The notes under the pieces were generated by a model. That model was not told the DNA's origin. It worked only from the letters and a program-made list of their open reading frames with translations, and searched no databases. Positions 1 through 24,899 of a stretch of DNA of 64,000 nucleotides are shown piece after piece (position 1 is the stretch's first letter; each line of letters begins with the position of its first letter). This DNA comes from Leptoclinus maculatus (lineage: Eukaryota; Chordata; Actinopteri; Perciformes; Stichaeidae): NCBI GenBank assembly GCA_032191485.1, contig JAVDOI010000016.1, positions 10,526,759 to 10,590,758 on the forward strand, read 5' to 3'. The position numbers and the translations under genes are program-made.

Positions 1-2666
1 CACAAATGCTGAGGATGCTCTTCCCTGTGCTGAGTAAGGAGGAGCGGAGCTGTGGTTTTGTGGCAGACAGCAGAGAGGCACATTACTTGCTGCATTAAGA
101 TATGCTTTGTTTGTATTATCTCCATTCTGAAATGAGCTTAATTGATTCTAATTTATTGGGTTATTGATCGGATCTGTTGCAGGAATGAAAAGCAAAAGAT
201 GATACTCTAGTGGGGTGTTTTTGGCCCTTCAGTTGACCGGCCCTGAATGCACTTTATGTCTTATTTTGTCGGCTGGGTCCTTGAATAGTAAAAATGTAGG
301 TGTCAAGCAAAAGAATTGTACGTGTGTGCCAGTCTTTCTTAAGCATACGGTCTCTCTCTGTGTGCCTTATATTGTCTGTGGATGAGTGCATGTGCACAAC
401 GTGTCCCTGTTTCAGGACATATTTCCCCACATCCCTGCAAAAATATTTCATTACTGCAACAAAAGAAGCCCATTAACTGTACTGTAAGAACAGAGTTCAA
501 CTGCTGTCCCCCATATTCACCATGTTTGTCTGCTTTTCTGGCCGCTCTCCAGCTAATTTGATATAACAATGCTCGACAAAACCGCCTTGCCACTTTTTTT
601 TAGGTGACAGAAAATTATCAATGATGCCACATGCACAGCTGAATGTCAACACCAACTTGACTTGTTTATGAAATATTAAAGCAGTGAATTATGGGCACCG
701 TGCAGAACTTAATGATGATCGGAGTCATTATAACTTCAGCATCCTTTGTTTTGGCTAATGATTAAATTCCACAACTACTGTATTCAATTTTAGAGATATA
801 ATGTGTTTTTCACGTCTTTTGTATGAGTTGGCTGGATTTTGTCGTCCATATTGGTACATTTTTGGAAAAAGAGATGATTTGTATAAGGATATTGTGTTAT
901 CATTAGCTGTCATGTCAGGGGGCTTAACATCTTTGCTCTGGAGCTGTCTTAAAGCAAAATCATTTTATTAGGAGATGATGTTTTTGTTAATATTATTTGT
1001 GGCATGAATAGATACAACAGACTAACTACTATAAAATATTATAATACCAAATGTATTAAAATAGGCCATAATACGGTAGATTCTGATTTAGAAACTTTAT
1101 TTTAACTGCATTTTGACATTTCTGTATCAAACGTGGCAATTTATTTGTATGGCAGATTTTTTGAAAGAAAACATGGTGTCCCAATGAAATAAAAACCTAA
1201 ATCTAAAAAGTGTTAATGTCACAAGAAGGTGACTCATAGTCAGTGAAAGCATCATTTTATTTTAATATTTATAGGGTACTTGGGGTACAACATGCACACA
1301 TAATGGTGTAAAAAAAAGAGGATGTAAGTCCTCCGTACTCTGTTTACAACCTGGCACGACTTCTGACATTATCTCCCTCTTCTGTGTCACCAGGGTGTCG
1401 CCTCATCAATTATTGAACCAGTACTTCATGGTAATACATAATTTCTTATCAATTATTCATGATAATGTGTGTGTAGTTTACTTAATTGTGTTATTGACTA
1501 TCAAAAGTAATTTCCTGAAAATCCTCAAGGACGTAAATTGAATCAGCCCAACTACTGGTAGTGTGCTCTGCAGTTAAGTATTCTCAATCTGATCATCTGA
1601 TCCTTTATTCAACGGTCATTCTAGTGAGGAGAGATATTTAGGAATAAGACATCAACACATGTATTGCCTTTGATAAACTCCCGTGTGAAGAGCCCTGAGG
1701 TGATGAGAGATGATATTTTTGAATATGTAAATTCAACATTAATAAATAGCATATATCATGTTTAATGAGGTTTATTAAAAAAATGCTCAGCGAGAGGAGG
1801 AGAAAGAGGAAGAGGGAGAGCTTTCCTAAAAGTAAATAAATAATAAGCGACACGATTGCTCTCCTCTCCCGGCTTTAAGGGAAACTGATAAATAATGTAT
1901 CAGAACAGATGGCTGGAGCGCGAGGCAACAGGAGAGGAACATGAGCGACGACATCTTTAATTGTTTTAAAGAACATGTCACAACAGGACTGGTGTGGTTC
2001 CTGTCTGCCGGCACTACAGATGTGCTAACAGAGTGGACGGGACAACCACCGCTCCGTCTGTCTATATGTACACATTTACACTAAAAATGGCTGATTAATA
2101 TTAAAGTGCACTTTCACTTTAAAATCAAAAGAATGAGAGATTGTTTGAGCCCATTAATGACCTGATGGCATAAACATTATATTGCCAAAATCCTCACTGT
2201 CCTGCCATCAGTTCAACATTTACAGTTTACATGCATTAACATTAACAATGTAAGCATCTGTCCTCTTTATGAAAACAAGAGGAACTCTATCAGGAATTAC
2301 TTAAATTCACATTATCAAATAGGATTTTGTTGCACACATGTTGTATCTATCTTAGTCCATCAAGTAGAGTCCAAGAGTTTGCGAAGACAAATATAGATCC
2401 AAAACCACACTTGTGCTTCTATGGGGATAACAAGGCCCCAAATATTCAGCATTTCTCACAAACAATAATAATTTACTGTCAAATAAATATTTAAATGTTT
2501 GCATCCATACATTGTGATATCAATAAAGTATTTCCCAGGCAGGTTTGTGGAGTCAGTCAGTAGTTGTGCTTAGTTGCTCATAGGACCAGCGTAGAGTAGT
2601 GTAGTAATAACAGGCACGATCACACAGATTTAGAGTATCAGTACATCCATGTTTATGTCCAGCGCT
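1..2666. other. Non-coding flank downstream of drgx
   Basis: No exon of a recognisable protein is visible on either strand. The stretch must include the drgx 3' untranslated region next to 2666, but I could not find a convincing minus-strand AATAAA within 500 bases of the stop codon. The segment around 1800-1960 is more GC-rich and less repetitive than its surroundings and might be a conserved non-coding element. That last point is a guess from composition only. Confidence 0.5.
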
Positions 2667-3046
2667 TCACTTTTTCTCCAGTGGTTCCTTGGAGCAGTGA
2701 GGGTGTTTGTCCGGACTGCTGCCCAGGACTGGGATCTTGGTGGCCGGGCTGGGACTGGAGCTGTCTCCCCCTCTTCCCACACTGACGGGCATCTCCATGG
2801 CAGGACCCACTGTGGGCCTCGCCATCCCGGCTGTGCCCATGCCGACTCCAGACAGGACTCCCACGCCGGCACCGGGCCCAGCCGCCGCACTAAGCAGGTT
2901 GGCAGACTGCAGCACGGCCTCTGAGTGCTCACGGGCCTTCATGCGCAGGGCGGCCACGCTGGCTGTGCGGTTGCCCTGACAACCGTAGGGCGGCAGGAAG
3001 GACAAGCCCATGGGGTCAGAAACACAGCAGGAGCATAGGCCGTTAC
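2667..3046 (-). CDS. drgx: drgx terminal coding exon (OAR motif)
   Basis: 380 nt to the stop at 2667. Begins GNGLCSCCVSDPMGLSFLPP, then the OAR motif, then a low-complexity Gly/Ala/Pro/Val/Ser-rich tail of about 80 residues ending in charged KEPLEKK. The tail has little similarity to the mammalian C-terminus, although both end with an acidic/basic cluster. Confidence 0.95.
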
Positions 3047-5071
3047 CTGAAAAATAACAAAAGTGGGGCTTGTAGTGAGACTACTGAGAGCAAGATTTTC
3101 CATCATCACATCATCATAAGTATACCATCTCTATTTGCCAATTGATGAGAATCATATTTACCTTTCAGTGTGGCGACCTGTGAGAGGGCCTGGGCGTAGG
3201 TGGCAGAGTTGAGGAGTGTGCCTGGTATACAAGACGGGAAGAACGGACCACTTGGACCCACTGTCCTGTTGATACTGGAGAAAACAGACATACTGTATGT
3301 TATTATAGTGAAAAGTTAAAAACTAATAGTACTATTAATAGCTGCTTTCTCTGCGGCTTTGATTGTTGCATAATCAATTGAATTGTGTTTATTAAGGACA
3401 CCATGTAATCTACAGAAATGATCTCGATGGCTGTCAGAGTTTTGTGGTGGCAGTTGTTGAAGGAAAGGAGATTACCTCTTATTTCTTTCCATCACCCAGA
3501 TTCAATAGTCTGCAAATCTGCTACCAATAAAATACCGTTTCACAACAAAAACAGCTAATCAATCTGTCTTTTCTCACCTCTGCTGCATCTCCAGTGGTTC
3601 TTTCTGCTTCCTGCTGTGGTCCACAGGGGACTGAGAGTTGATGCTGCGAGATGGAGGAGTGCCGTCATTCATCTGCTCTTTCCCTCCATCAGGGTCTGCG
3701 CTCCCTCGCTCCGTCTTCCTCCACTTTGCTCTGCGATTCTGAAACCAAACCTGCATGAAAAAAGAAAAGAAAGGGAAGACAATTAAATTAAATCACCAAT
3801 TAAAAATAGAGAATGGCTGCATTTCCTGACACATTAGTAGTTTGCAACCATTTATTTAATTTATTGAATGCAGCTTTATATCCATGACAAATTGAATCTT
3901 ACCAAGTTCTTAATTTCTCTTGCATATTCTTTTGGCATATCACAGACAATCAAATGCAAACTTAAAGCATAGTTTACAGATTGTATTTTTCTATCTTGTT
4001 AACAGGTTTAGCAAAGTTAAACAAATGATCAATTTACTTTCAAGAGGTGTTTGAATGCATCATACTAGAGCGCTCTAATTTTCCACAGTCCACAACTTAT
4101 CCCAAAAAAAATCCCCCATCAGCTGAGAACATATAAGTAGTGGTATCTTAATCTAATGAAGGTCACTGCCTATAACAACATTTAATTGAGCAATTTTTCA
4201 TTATCATATTTTAATGACTTCCCACTGACAGTTGTGCTGCCCGAGAGAGAGGCAGCTATGATGAAGTCGTTTATTTCCCTATTTAGTGATTGTTTGACAA
4301 CATCAGATTCGATTAGGACTTGGTTCTAGCAGGCATTAATCATGATGTGTGAATGGAGGTTAGAGTCGGTATGCATGTGCTCTGCATCCCTCCTATTGTA
4401 CCGGAGATGTCAACAGCCAAACAAAACACGTGCATTCATTCGGCATAGAGAAAGGACAACATTTTGGTGGCAGGACAACAATACAACCAATGGACTTATC
4501 TCACCCCTGCACCTTCCAGCTAGAAGTCGCGCCCCCCCACACACACACCCGTCTCTGAATGGGCTATAATTGCTCCATTAATCTCAATTTGCAGCGTGCT
4601 CTTAATGCGGGGGAGGCCCATTGACACTTTACAAAAAGGGGGGCAATAACACTACAACAGAAAGGAAATTTATTTTCTAATAATAATGTAAGTTTAATAT
4701 CCCTGCATACTGCGGTGGATTCATGTTCAGATTTAATAATAGGAATGTGGTAATCGGATTAGGAGGGGAATAATTTGTTTACAATCCCTAATTTACAACG
4801 CTGGATTCCATTATCAACCTCGCCATTGGGTTTAAGCGATAGTAAGATGACCCTGGGGAACAAAAGGCAAACTATTATATTTCCCACAATTAGATCTGTG
4901 CGCACAACAAAACCCAAAAGCAAATCTGGAATGCGGGAAATTACATACAGGACACATAACTTAATTACATCTGGCCAAGTTTATAACTGCGCATATGTGC
5001 AGGGCAGGACCGGAATATAAATTGCCAAATTTAAGGTGCGTGTGTGTTTTTTTTGTTGTGTTTGTGCTTTA

Positions 5072-5158
<87 letters not shown>

Positions 5159-7084
5159 GGTGTGTGAAAAATAGAGAGAGGGGGAGAGAGTTTTGGAAGC
5201 TTCAGGATTTGCCCTCTTTTAAAGCACATATCGTTTCCTGTCTGCGTAAATGGAAAAGGATCTGCATGGATGATGTATTCCTACCTTTGAGACGCGGACA
5301 AATTAGTGAGGAACATTATCGCTGGTTAATTATGAATGACCGATTAATCAAGCTAATCTAATATTCACCATTATGTTGATGTTATTAAAGTGCATCGCCG
5401 AAATGACAGAGTGGCTTAATTTACCCTCTCTTGCATGGTCAAACGTGCCCAGGACACATTACGCTGCTCCAGCCTACCTGCACCCTGGCCTCGGTCAGGT
5501 TGATCTTCATGGCCAGCTCCTCCCGGGTAAACACGTCAGGGTAGTGAGTCTGGGAAAAGACGGCCTCCAAAGCCTCCAGCTGTATGGACACAAAACACCA
5601 GTTACACTTAAAATAAGTTTATATTGATGCATTTGTACATTTCTATTTGTTTAGGCTTTTCTTGTCTTCTTAATATCATCATCAGATCTAAAATTAACTC
5701 ACATACATTTGATAGGGATAGACTAATAAAAGAAAAAAGTAAAGTGGACTAAAATAGGCTTAGATATTGACCTAAAATCTAATTGGCTGCATGCATAAAG
5801 AGGGCAATTTACATATATGCGCAGACATGATCTTCAAAAGGATGTATTCATTTCTAGAGGTTTTCTAATATTGTATTTTTTTTTTCATGTGTGTGAGACA
5901 CTGATATATTTTTCTTTTAGGTTTTCATCGCATCAAACCAATTGTAAAAAGTCGTATTCTGTGTGTCCATGGTAGTTATCTGGAAAACACAACTTTCTGC
6001 CAAAGTCCTTCATTTTGAAGTGTTTTATTATTTTCCTACATTTAGTAGTGCCGTTTGGCTTTAAGCGAAGTTCCATTTATTTCTTATTCGGGATATATTT
6101 GTTCTGGATGATAATTACCTGTTGCAAAGTAAATGTTGTTCTGTTTCTGCGCTGTTTTCTACGTAGAAATCCATCATCAAAATCAGCCGGTGCGTGGTTG
6201 CCAAAGCCACTTGAATTCACTGAAAAAAAAAAGTTTATTGAAGAGAAATCAGTCACTTAATACATTTCAATTCAGTTTCCAATTTCATGCTTGCATTGAA
6301 ATCAATTCAGTAAATATGAGAAAGAAATGTCGAAAAAAACTATACATTTTGGCCAAAGCCGACAAGATCTCTGGCACATTTTGTATTTCCATTAGTTGCA
6401 TGAAACATTGATGTTGGGTGTCTGAGGGGAACCATGACGGACTAAGAGCCATGACACCCAACATCTGTGACCGGGACAAAACACCCCCTCTGCCCTGGGG
6501 CTAAACCACCAATGCTTCTCACAAAAAACACCCAGCAGATTGATACAGCAGAGGGAAAATAAGACTTAACCCCTTTCATCCACCTTTACATTTGTGGGAA
6601 AGAGGAATTACTCGCGGATTTAGATGTTTTTGGAGTTACTTTAACCATCAAAGCATTTAGGTTTAAATTTTGAAAGATGAAAAATATGTTTTCATAATGT
6701 TGTTGTGGTGATTACTAACTGTGGAGTATGACATATTTTAAGTTTCCCTTGCATAATAATAACGTTTTGTTTTACAGGCCTGTGTCTGTTTCATTATTAA
6801 TTAAAGATGATCATTAAAAAAAAAAGAAAAGAAAGCATCTACTCGGGCATTTTATTCTCGGTGCCTACAACAACAACAACGCACACTTTGTGCGCGCAAG
6901 AACGCAGCCTGAACATTACTAAAACTTTTTTAGACTCTGGCTTTAAGGTAGCCATTATGAATAACTTGCAGCTGTATGAAATCAACAGAAAACGATGCGG
7001 TGAAAAATGCAGGAGAGGAAACTCACATGTGTTGGAGCGACAGCACTCTCCGTCCAGCTGAGGCGGACAGTGAAAGTAGAACAT
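2667..7084 (-). CDS. drgx: Dorsal root ganglia homeobox protein (DRGX/DRG11/Prrxl1), six coding exons
   Basis: Nuclear transcription factor of the paired-like homeodomain class. In mammals it is needed for nociceptive sensory neurons and their dorsal horn targets. Coding exons joined in phase on the minus strand: 7084-7027, 6219-6119, 5579-5478, 3750-3578, 3265-3162, 3046-2667, totalling 918 nt (305 residues plus stop). All introns are GT-AG. The N-terminus MFYFHCPPQLDG is diagnostic of this family. The homeodomain spans about residues 42-101 and carries WFQN at 89-92, so homeodomain position 50 is Gln. An OAR motif with the core NRTASVAALRMKAREH lies at 205-220. The start ATG has purine at -3. 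The product is longer than human DRGX (263 residues as I recall) because of a Gly/Ala/Pro/Ser-rich tail after the OAR. No frameshift or premature stop was found. Confidence 0.96.
3162..3265 (-). CDS. drgx: drgx coding exon 5
   Basis: 104 nt. Encodes RTVGPSGPFFPSCIPGTLLN and the following ATYAQALSQVATLKG, which is nearly invariant between fish and mammals. Entered through AACAG acceptor; donor GTAAAT. Confidence 0.95.
3578..3750 (-). CDS. drgx: drgx coding exon 4 (recognition helix and linker)
   Basis: 173 nt. Starts with VWFQNRRAKWRKTERG, the DNA-recognition helix, then a polar Ser/Pro-rich linker ending EPLEMQQ. The homeodomain is split by an intron between Gln87 and Val88, immediately before the WFQN motif, as in many paired-like genes. 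The donor is GTGAGA. Confidence 0.96.
4560..4960. promoter_or_regulatory. Candidate conserved regulatory element in drgx intron 3
   Basis: This part of the intron is dense in homeodomain core sites, including TAATTGC, ATTAATC, TTTAATAATAGG and a perfect palindrome TAATCGGATTA at 4751-4761. It lacks the simple repeats that dominate the rest of the intron. The role as an enhancer is inferred from site density only. Confidence 0.3.
5074..5154. repeat. (GT)n microsatellite, about 81 bp, drgx intron 3
   Basis: Uninterrupted GT dinucleotides, 324 bases downstream (in gene direction) of the 5478 splice donor. Confidence 0.99.
5318..5370. promoter_or_regulatory. Homeodomain-site cluster near drgx exon 3
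   Basis: About 50 bases hold TTAATTA, ATTAATC, CTAATCT, CTAATA and CATTAT cores almost back to back. Such clusters are typical of conserved neural enhancers. No conservation data are available here, so this stays a candidate. Confidence 0.25.
5478..5579 (-). CDS. drgx: drgx coding exon 3 (homeodomain helices 1-2)
   Basis: 102 nt, exactly 34 codons, phase 0 at both ends. Encodes LEALEAVFSQTHYPDVFTRE and runs on to the start of helix 3 (EARVQ). The mammalian proteins have VFAQ where this one has VFSQ. The splice sites are ACAG acceptor and GTAGGC donor. Confidence 0.96.
6119..6219 (-). CDS. drgx: drgx coding exon 2 (homeodomain N-terminal arm and helix 1 start)
   Basis: 101 nt, following an unbroken T-run acceptor (T10CAG). 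Encodes the linker with the conserved DFDDGF and the basic arm RRKQRRNRTTFTLQQ, and ends in phase 0 at GTAATT. This exon is too short to stand out as an ORF; it was found by reading the minus strand for the missing homeodomain arm. Confidence 0.95.
7027..7084 (-). CDS. drgx: drgx coding exon 1 (start codon)
   Basis: Encodes residues 1-19 plus one base. The ATG at 7084-7082 starts MFYFHCPPQL, and the donor is GTGAGT at 7026-7021. A strong pyrimidine-tract acceptor (TCTGTTCCAG) ends at 7116, so the exon probably begins at 7115 with about 31 untranslated bases before the ATG. Confidence 0.93.
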
Positions 7085-7114
7085 CCTGACGGGTCTCTGA
7101 GCTGCGAACCTGGA

Positions 7115-7286
7115 CCTGGAACAGAGACAAAAGTTTCAACCCAAAGACTCGGATCGTCTGCAGCAGTTACCGTGCGATTCAGTTCTGTGGTGGAAAAAAA
7201 AATGAACACATTTAATCGTCCCAATAAGACGTGGTGCCGTGCGGGACTTCGGGAGATTCAAAGTTGATGAGAGAGAGCATCCTACC
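7115..7286 (-). other. drgx: Probable 5' UTR intron of drgx
   Basis: On the minus strand, CACTGCAG followed by GTAGGATG at 7285 is a good donor, so a 5' untranslated exon would end at 7286. The acceptor TCTGTTCCAG ends at 7116; a second candidate (TTCCACCACAG) ends near 7186. The exon's 5' edge and the transcription start cannot be fixed; they should lie in the CT/CA-rich stretch to its right. Confidence 0.45.
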
Positions 7287-7375
7287 TGCAGTGAGGATGC
7301 TGATGTGAGTGACTTCCCGCTCTGGAGAGAAGTGGCTGCTGCACTCCACTGACTTTCTGTCTGGGAGTGTCCAGA

Positions 7376-7395
7376 TCTCTCTCTCTCTCGCTCTA

Positions 7396-7426
<31 letters not shown>

Positions 7427-7460
7427 TACACACATACACACCACTCACATCTCTCTCTCT
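7376..7460. repeat. Compound (CT)n/(CA)n low-complexity tract, drgx 5' side
   Basis: CT-rich run followed by CA repeats and CT repeats again, just upstream of the inferred drgx first exon. Confidence 0.9.
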
Positions 7461-7607
7461 CTCTGTCTCTCTGGGAGTGTCCAGATGTCTCTATAACTGT
7501 ATAACTGTCTACAGAGTGTTAAGGCTTTCAGCTAGTGTCGCAGAATCTCACGCCTAATTGGTCCTAATCGGATTATCACGGCTTTGTCTCTCTCACCCCC
7601 AACCCCT

Positions 7608-7608
<1 letters not shown>

Positions 7609-7673
<65 letters not shown>
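7609..7673. repeat. (GT)n microsatellite, about 65 bp
   Basis: Uninterrupted GT dinucleotides, about 325 bases upstream of the inferred drgx 5' UTR donor. Confidence 0.99.
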
Positions 7674-7678
<5 letters not shown>

Positions 7679-8214
7679 GTCAGAGGAAGATAGAAAGAGC
7701 AAGAGAAAGAGGAAGAGAGGGGGAGATGTATACCCAGGGTGGCAAACGGCAGCTCTGCTATGGTGCCAACAAAATTCATCACAAGTGATTGTTATTCCAG
7801 AGTCAAGCATATTCCCTAACCATAAACATGCACACATACCCGCTGCACTTTTTATGTGGTTCTTTCATATATTAAAAAAAGGAGGATGACTGCTTTTGGG
7901 TTTTAGATTGACTGTCGGGTGGGTTAATTGCTCGTCAGGGTGTGTTAGGGGGTCCACTTTACAAGGGGTTGCGCATGTAGAACACTCACAAGGCCAAATT
8001 TTTGATTTTGTTCACAGCAAGGGGTCCTGCGATTTATTTCGCTTCCTCAGATAAATGATCTGCTGCGGGACCCTTTCAATTAGTTTTAAAGCGCATCTGG
8101 GACGGCAGAGAGCAGACGCCATGCGTCTCTGAGGTGGAGGCAAAATGAGGCTTCGAGAAGCAGCTGAAATTTAGAAGAGGAGTGCGGGATTGGACTAAAC
8201 CACATAAAGTGCAG

Positions 8215-8400
8215 AAAATCCCTTCTAATGGCGCGTAATTGGTTCTGTAATATCATTACAGGCGGATAATGGCCAGTTACAGGGCCCCGCGCTATTAAGG
8301 GTTTCCCTGGCGTGCAGCGTTTATGTTATTAAAGGGGGAATATAATGATATTTTAGTTATTAAATGCGCGTAATTAATTTATGCACCACTGAAAATAAAG
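8215..8400. promoter_or_regulatory. Candidate drgx upstream enhancer-like element
   Basis: A non-repetitive stretch about 1.1 kb upstream of the drgx start codon. It contains the decamer GCGCGTAATT twice (8231-8240, 8366-8375) and many ATTA/TAAT cores. CpG is retained in an otherwise AT-rich background. Conservation is suspected but not shown. Confidence 0.3.
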
Positions 8401-9429
8401 TTGTTATTATGACCTCAGTGAGGTGCGTGGAGAAAATTGAAATCAAATAACGGTTGATAACTTTATCCCAATATTTGGTCTAGACAACTCCGACAAGAGT
8501 GTGTGTGCGTGTGTGTGTTTGTGTGTGCATGTCTACTTCCTGTCAGCGGCTTCCGTCCAGATGATGCTTAAGTGTCTTAATGAAATTACTCTCGTTGGTT
8601 AGAAACAATTTTACAAGTTAACTTTCACTATGTACAGCAGGGTTTGAGTCCCATGTTTACATGATTTCTACAGCTGTCTTATACCGGACTTTCAGGACCT
8701 TGGTCAGCTCCACACACTTGTATGGTATTTCAGTGCACTTAAACCATACATTTTCAAACTAAATAAATAAATCCATATCTACCACCATTATTCTGGTGAA
8801 TATGGATTAACCACATAACTCATTTGTTTTGCTTGGTACCTGTATTCAAGGGCTGATCATCTTCTTTGAAATACAATTTATTTACATTGTTTGGTACTAA
8901 TTCAATAGACTTCCTTTACTCTAATCCTGTTTAAATAACCAAACATGGAAAAAGCAAGCAGTTACAGAGGTTTATTATCTACAATAAATACAAGCATTTT
9001 ACCTTTACAAAATATGGCAGGTAAATTACTCTGCTTTTTGACAATATTTCCACAAATAGGAGGTAGCTCATTTGAATTTTACTGAAGTCAGTAAGAAAAA
9101 TCGTTCATTACAAAATCTACTAAAATCCGTGGAGATCTAGTCATATTTACACAATGACACACTACTCCCCTATTATATCTTATCGAAGCATATTACAAAA
9201 TCTGACAAGTGAAGCTGTCAAATCAAACACCATATCTCTGAGTAAATCATTAACACGGTTATACAGTTTTAACTTTCAGGCAAATATAAAACAAGTGAAT
9301 TCAAGTATAACCAGGAACAATAAACAGAAACAGAAGCAATTTCAATATGTGAACAAACACAAACCAGCTCACATTGCAACTGACTTTCCCTTCAAGATGC
9401 AGTTAACTGATAACAACACGAGCTTACAG

Positions 9430-9435
9430 TTTATT
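9430..9435 (-). terminator. ercc6: Candidate ercc6 polyadenylation signal
   Basis: Minus-strand AATAAA 214 bases downstream of the ercc6 stop codon. Further AATAAA copies at 8971-8976 and 8877-8882 could give a longer 3' UTR. Confidence 0.45.
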
Positions 9436-9648
9436 GTACTGTAAAATATGTTAATATGGTCCTTCCATAACAAACCCATTTCAATCTAGTTTGATCAATG
9501 TATTTTTGTTGGACAGAAATCTCAATTTGACACAAAATAAAAAAAAGTAATATGTAAGATGTTCTACGCTGGAACTCTACAGAAAGCTGACACATTCTTA
9601 AATATGCATCACACTTCAGGCTTTCCTTCACTTGCATCTGTGCTTCCC

Positions 9649-24186
<14,538 letters not shown>

Positions 24187-24713
24187 AGTGATGTAGCTGC
24201 AAACAGTCAAATGTGTCATTCACATGTCAAACTGACAATCTAACGTTATGTCTCTTCTAAGTCCTGGCTTTACTTTGATACAAGATAAAATGTTTACTTG
24301 TTATATTTATTGTGGGATAACGTAAGCTTGCCTCCACGGTAGCTTTGATGTTGGTTAACATTAACTGACTTTAAGCGAGGTTAGTTATCCTGACAACGCG
24401 TAGAAAGGGGGACATTAATACATCTACTGAAACAGTTACCTGCTCTAGGCAAAGAATATACAATAACAAGTGAGGTCCATCGTTGTAACCAGCACATACA
24501 GTTGAGTTAGTAACAAGTCTCTCACAGATGCCCATTGTTTACGTGGCTAGGCTAGCCCGCTAAGCTAACAGTGAGCCGAACATCATCAGCAGCCGGTCGG
24601 TTTGAATTAAACTACCAACAGAAATAGACTCATGCGACAGGGAGTTATCAGTTTGGGTCTAATTTGGGACATTAACCCGAGCGTCGAATGAACAATGACA
24701 GGAATTACTTACA

Positions 24714-24785
24714 AAACCTGCAGTTACACAACATCCCTGCCTTGGTTTAAATGGTTTAAATGATGTTGTGTAGCTTCCGATCTTC
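24714..24785 (-). promoter_or_regulatory. ercc6: ercc6 5' untranslated exon and core promoter
   Basis: A consensus donor GTAAGT at 24712-24707 (exon end 24713) pairs with the TTTGCAG acceptor in front of the start codon (24197). Just upstream on the minus strand are two ETS-type sites, ACCGGAAAC and ATCGGAAGC, with no TATA box, as expected for a housekeeping promoter. The right edge is an estimate. Confidence 0.55.
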
Positions 24786-24833
24786 GTTTCCGGTGCCGGC
24801 GTGCTGTCTGTTCAGTGAGTAGCCTGCTGGACA

Positions 24834-24847
24834 GCGCCATCTGCTGG
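24834..24847 (-). promoter_or_regulatory. CTCF-like motif, leftward
   Basis: Minus-strand CCAGCAGATGGCGC agrees at all 14 positions with the vertebrate CTCF core CCASYAGRKGGCRS. Confidence 0.55.
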
Positions 24848-24871
24848 TGCACAGCGGCAGGAGGCTCAAGT

Positions 24872-24885
24872 CCTCTAGATGGCGC
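24872..24885 (+). promoter_or_regulatory. CTCF-like motif, rightward
   Basis: Plus-strand CCTCTAGATGGCGC agrees with the CTCF core at 13 of 14 positions (T for A at position 3). It points away from the motif at 24834-24847. Confidence 0.45.
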
Positions 24886-24899
24886 CACGAAACCACTTC

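Noticed and set aside
5044..5361. Cys/Val and Thr/His repeat proteins from dinucleotide runs (also near 7600, 53600, 59800, 61200)
   Set aside because: They are translations of (GT)n and (AC)n microsatellites.
24187..24219. Upstream in-frame ATG as the ercc6 start
   Set aside because: It lies in the intron ahead of the TTTGCAG acceptor ending at 24197; the ATG at 24186 gives the conserved MP start.
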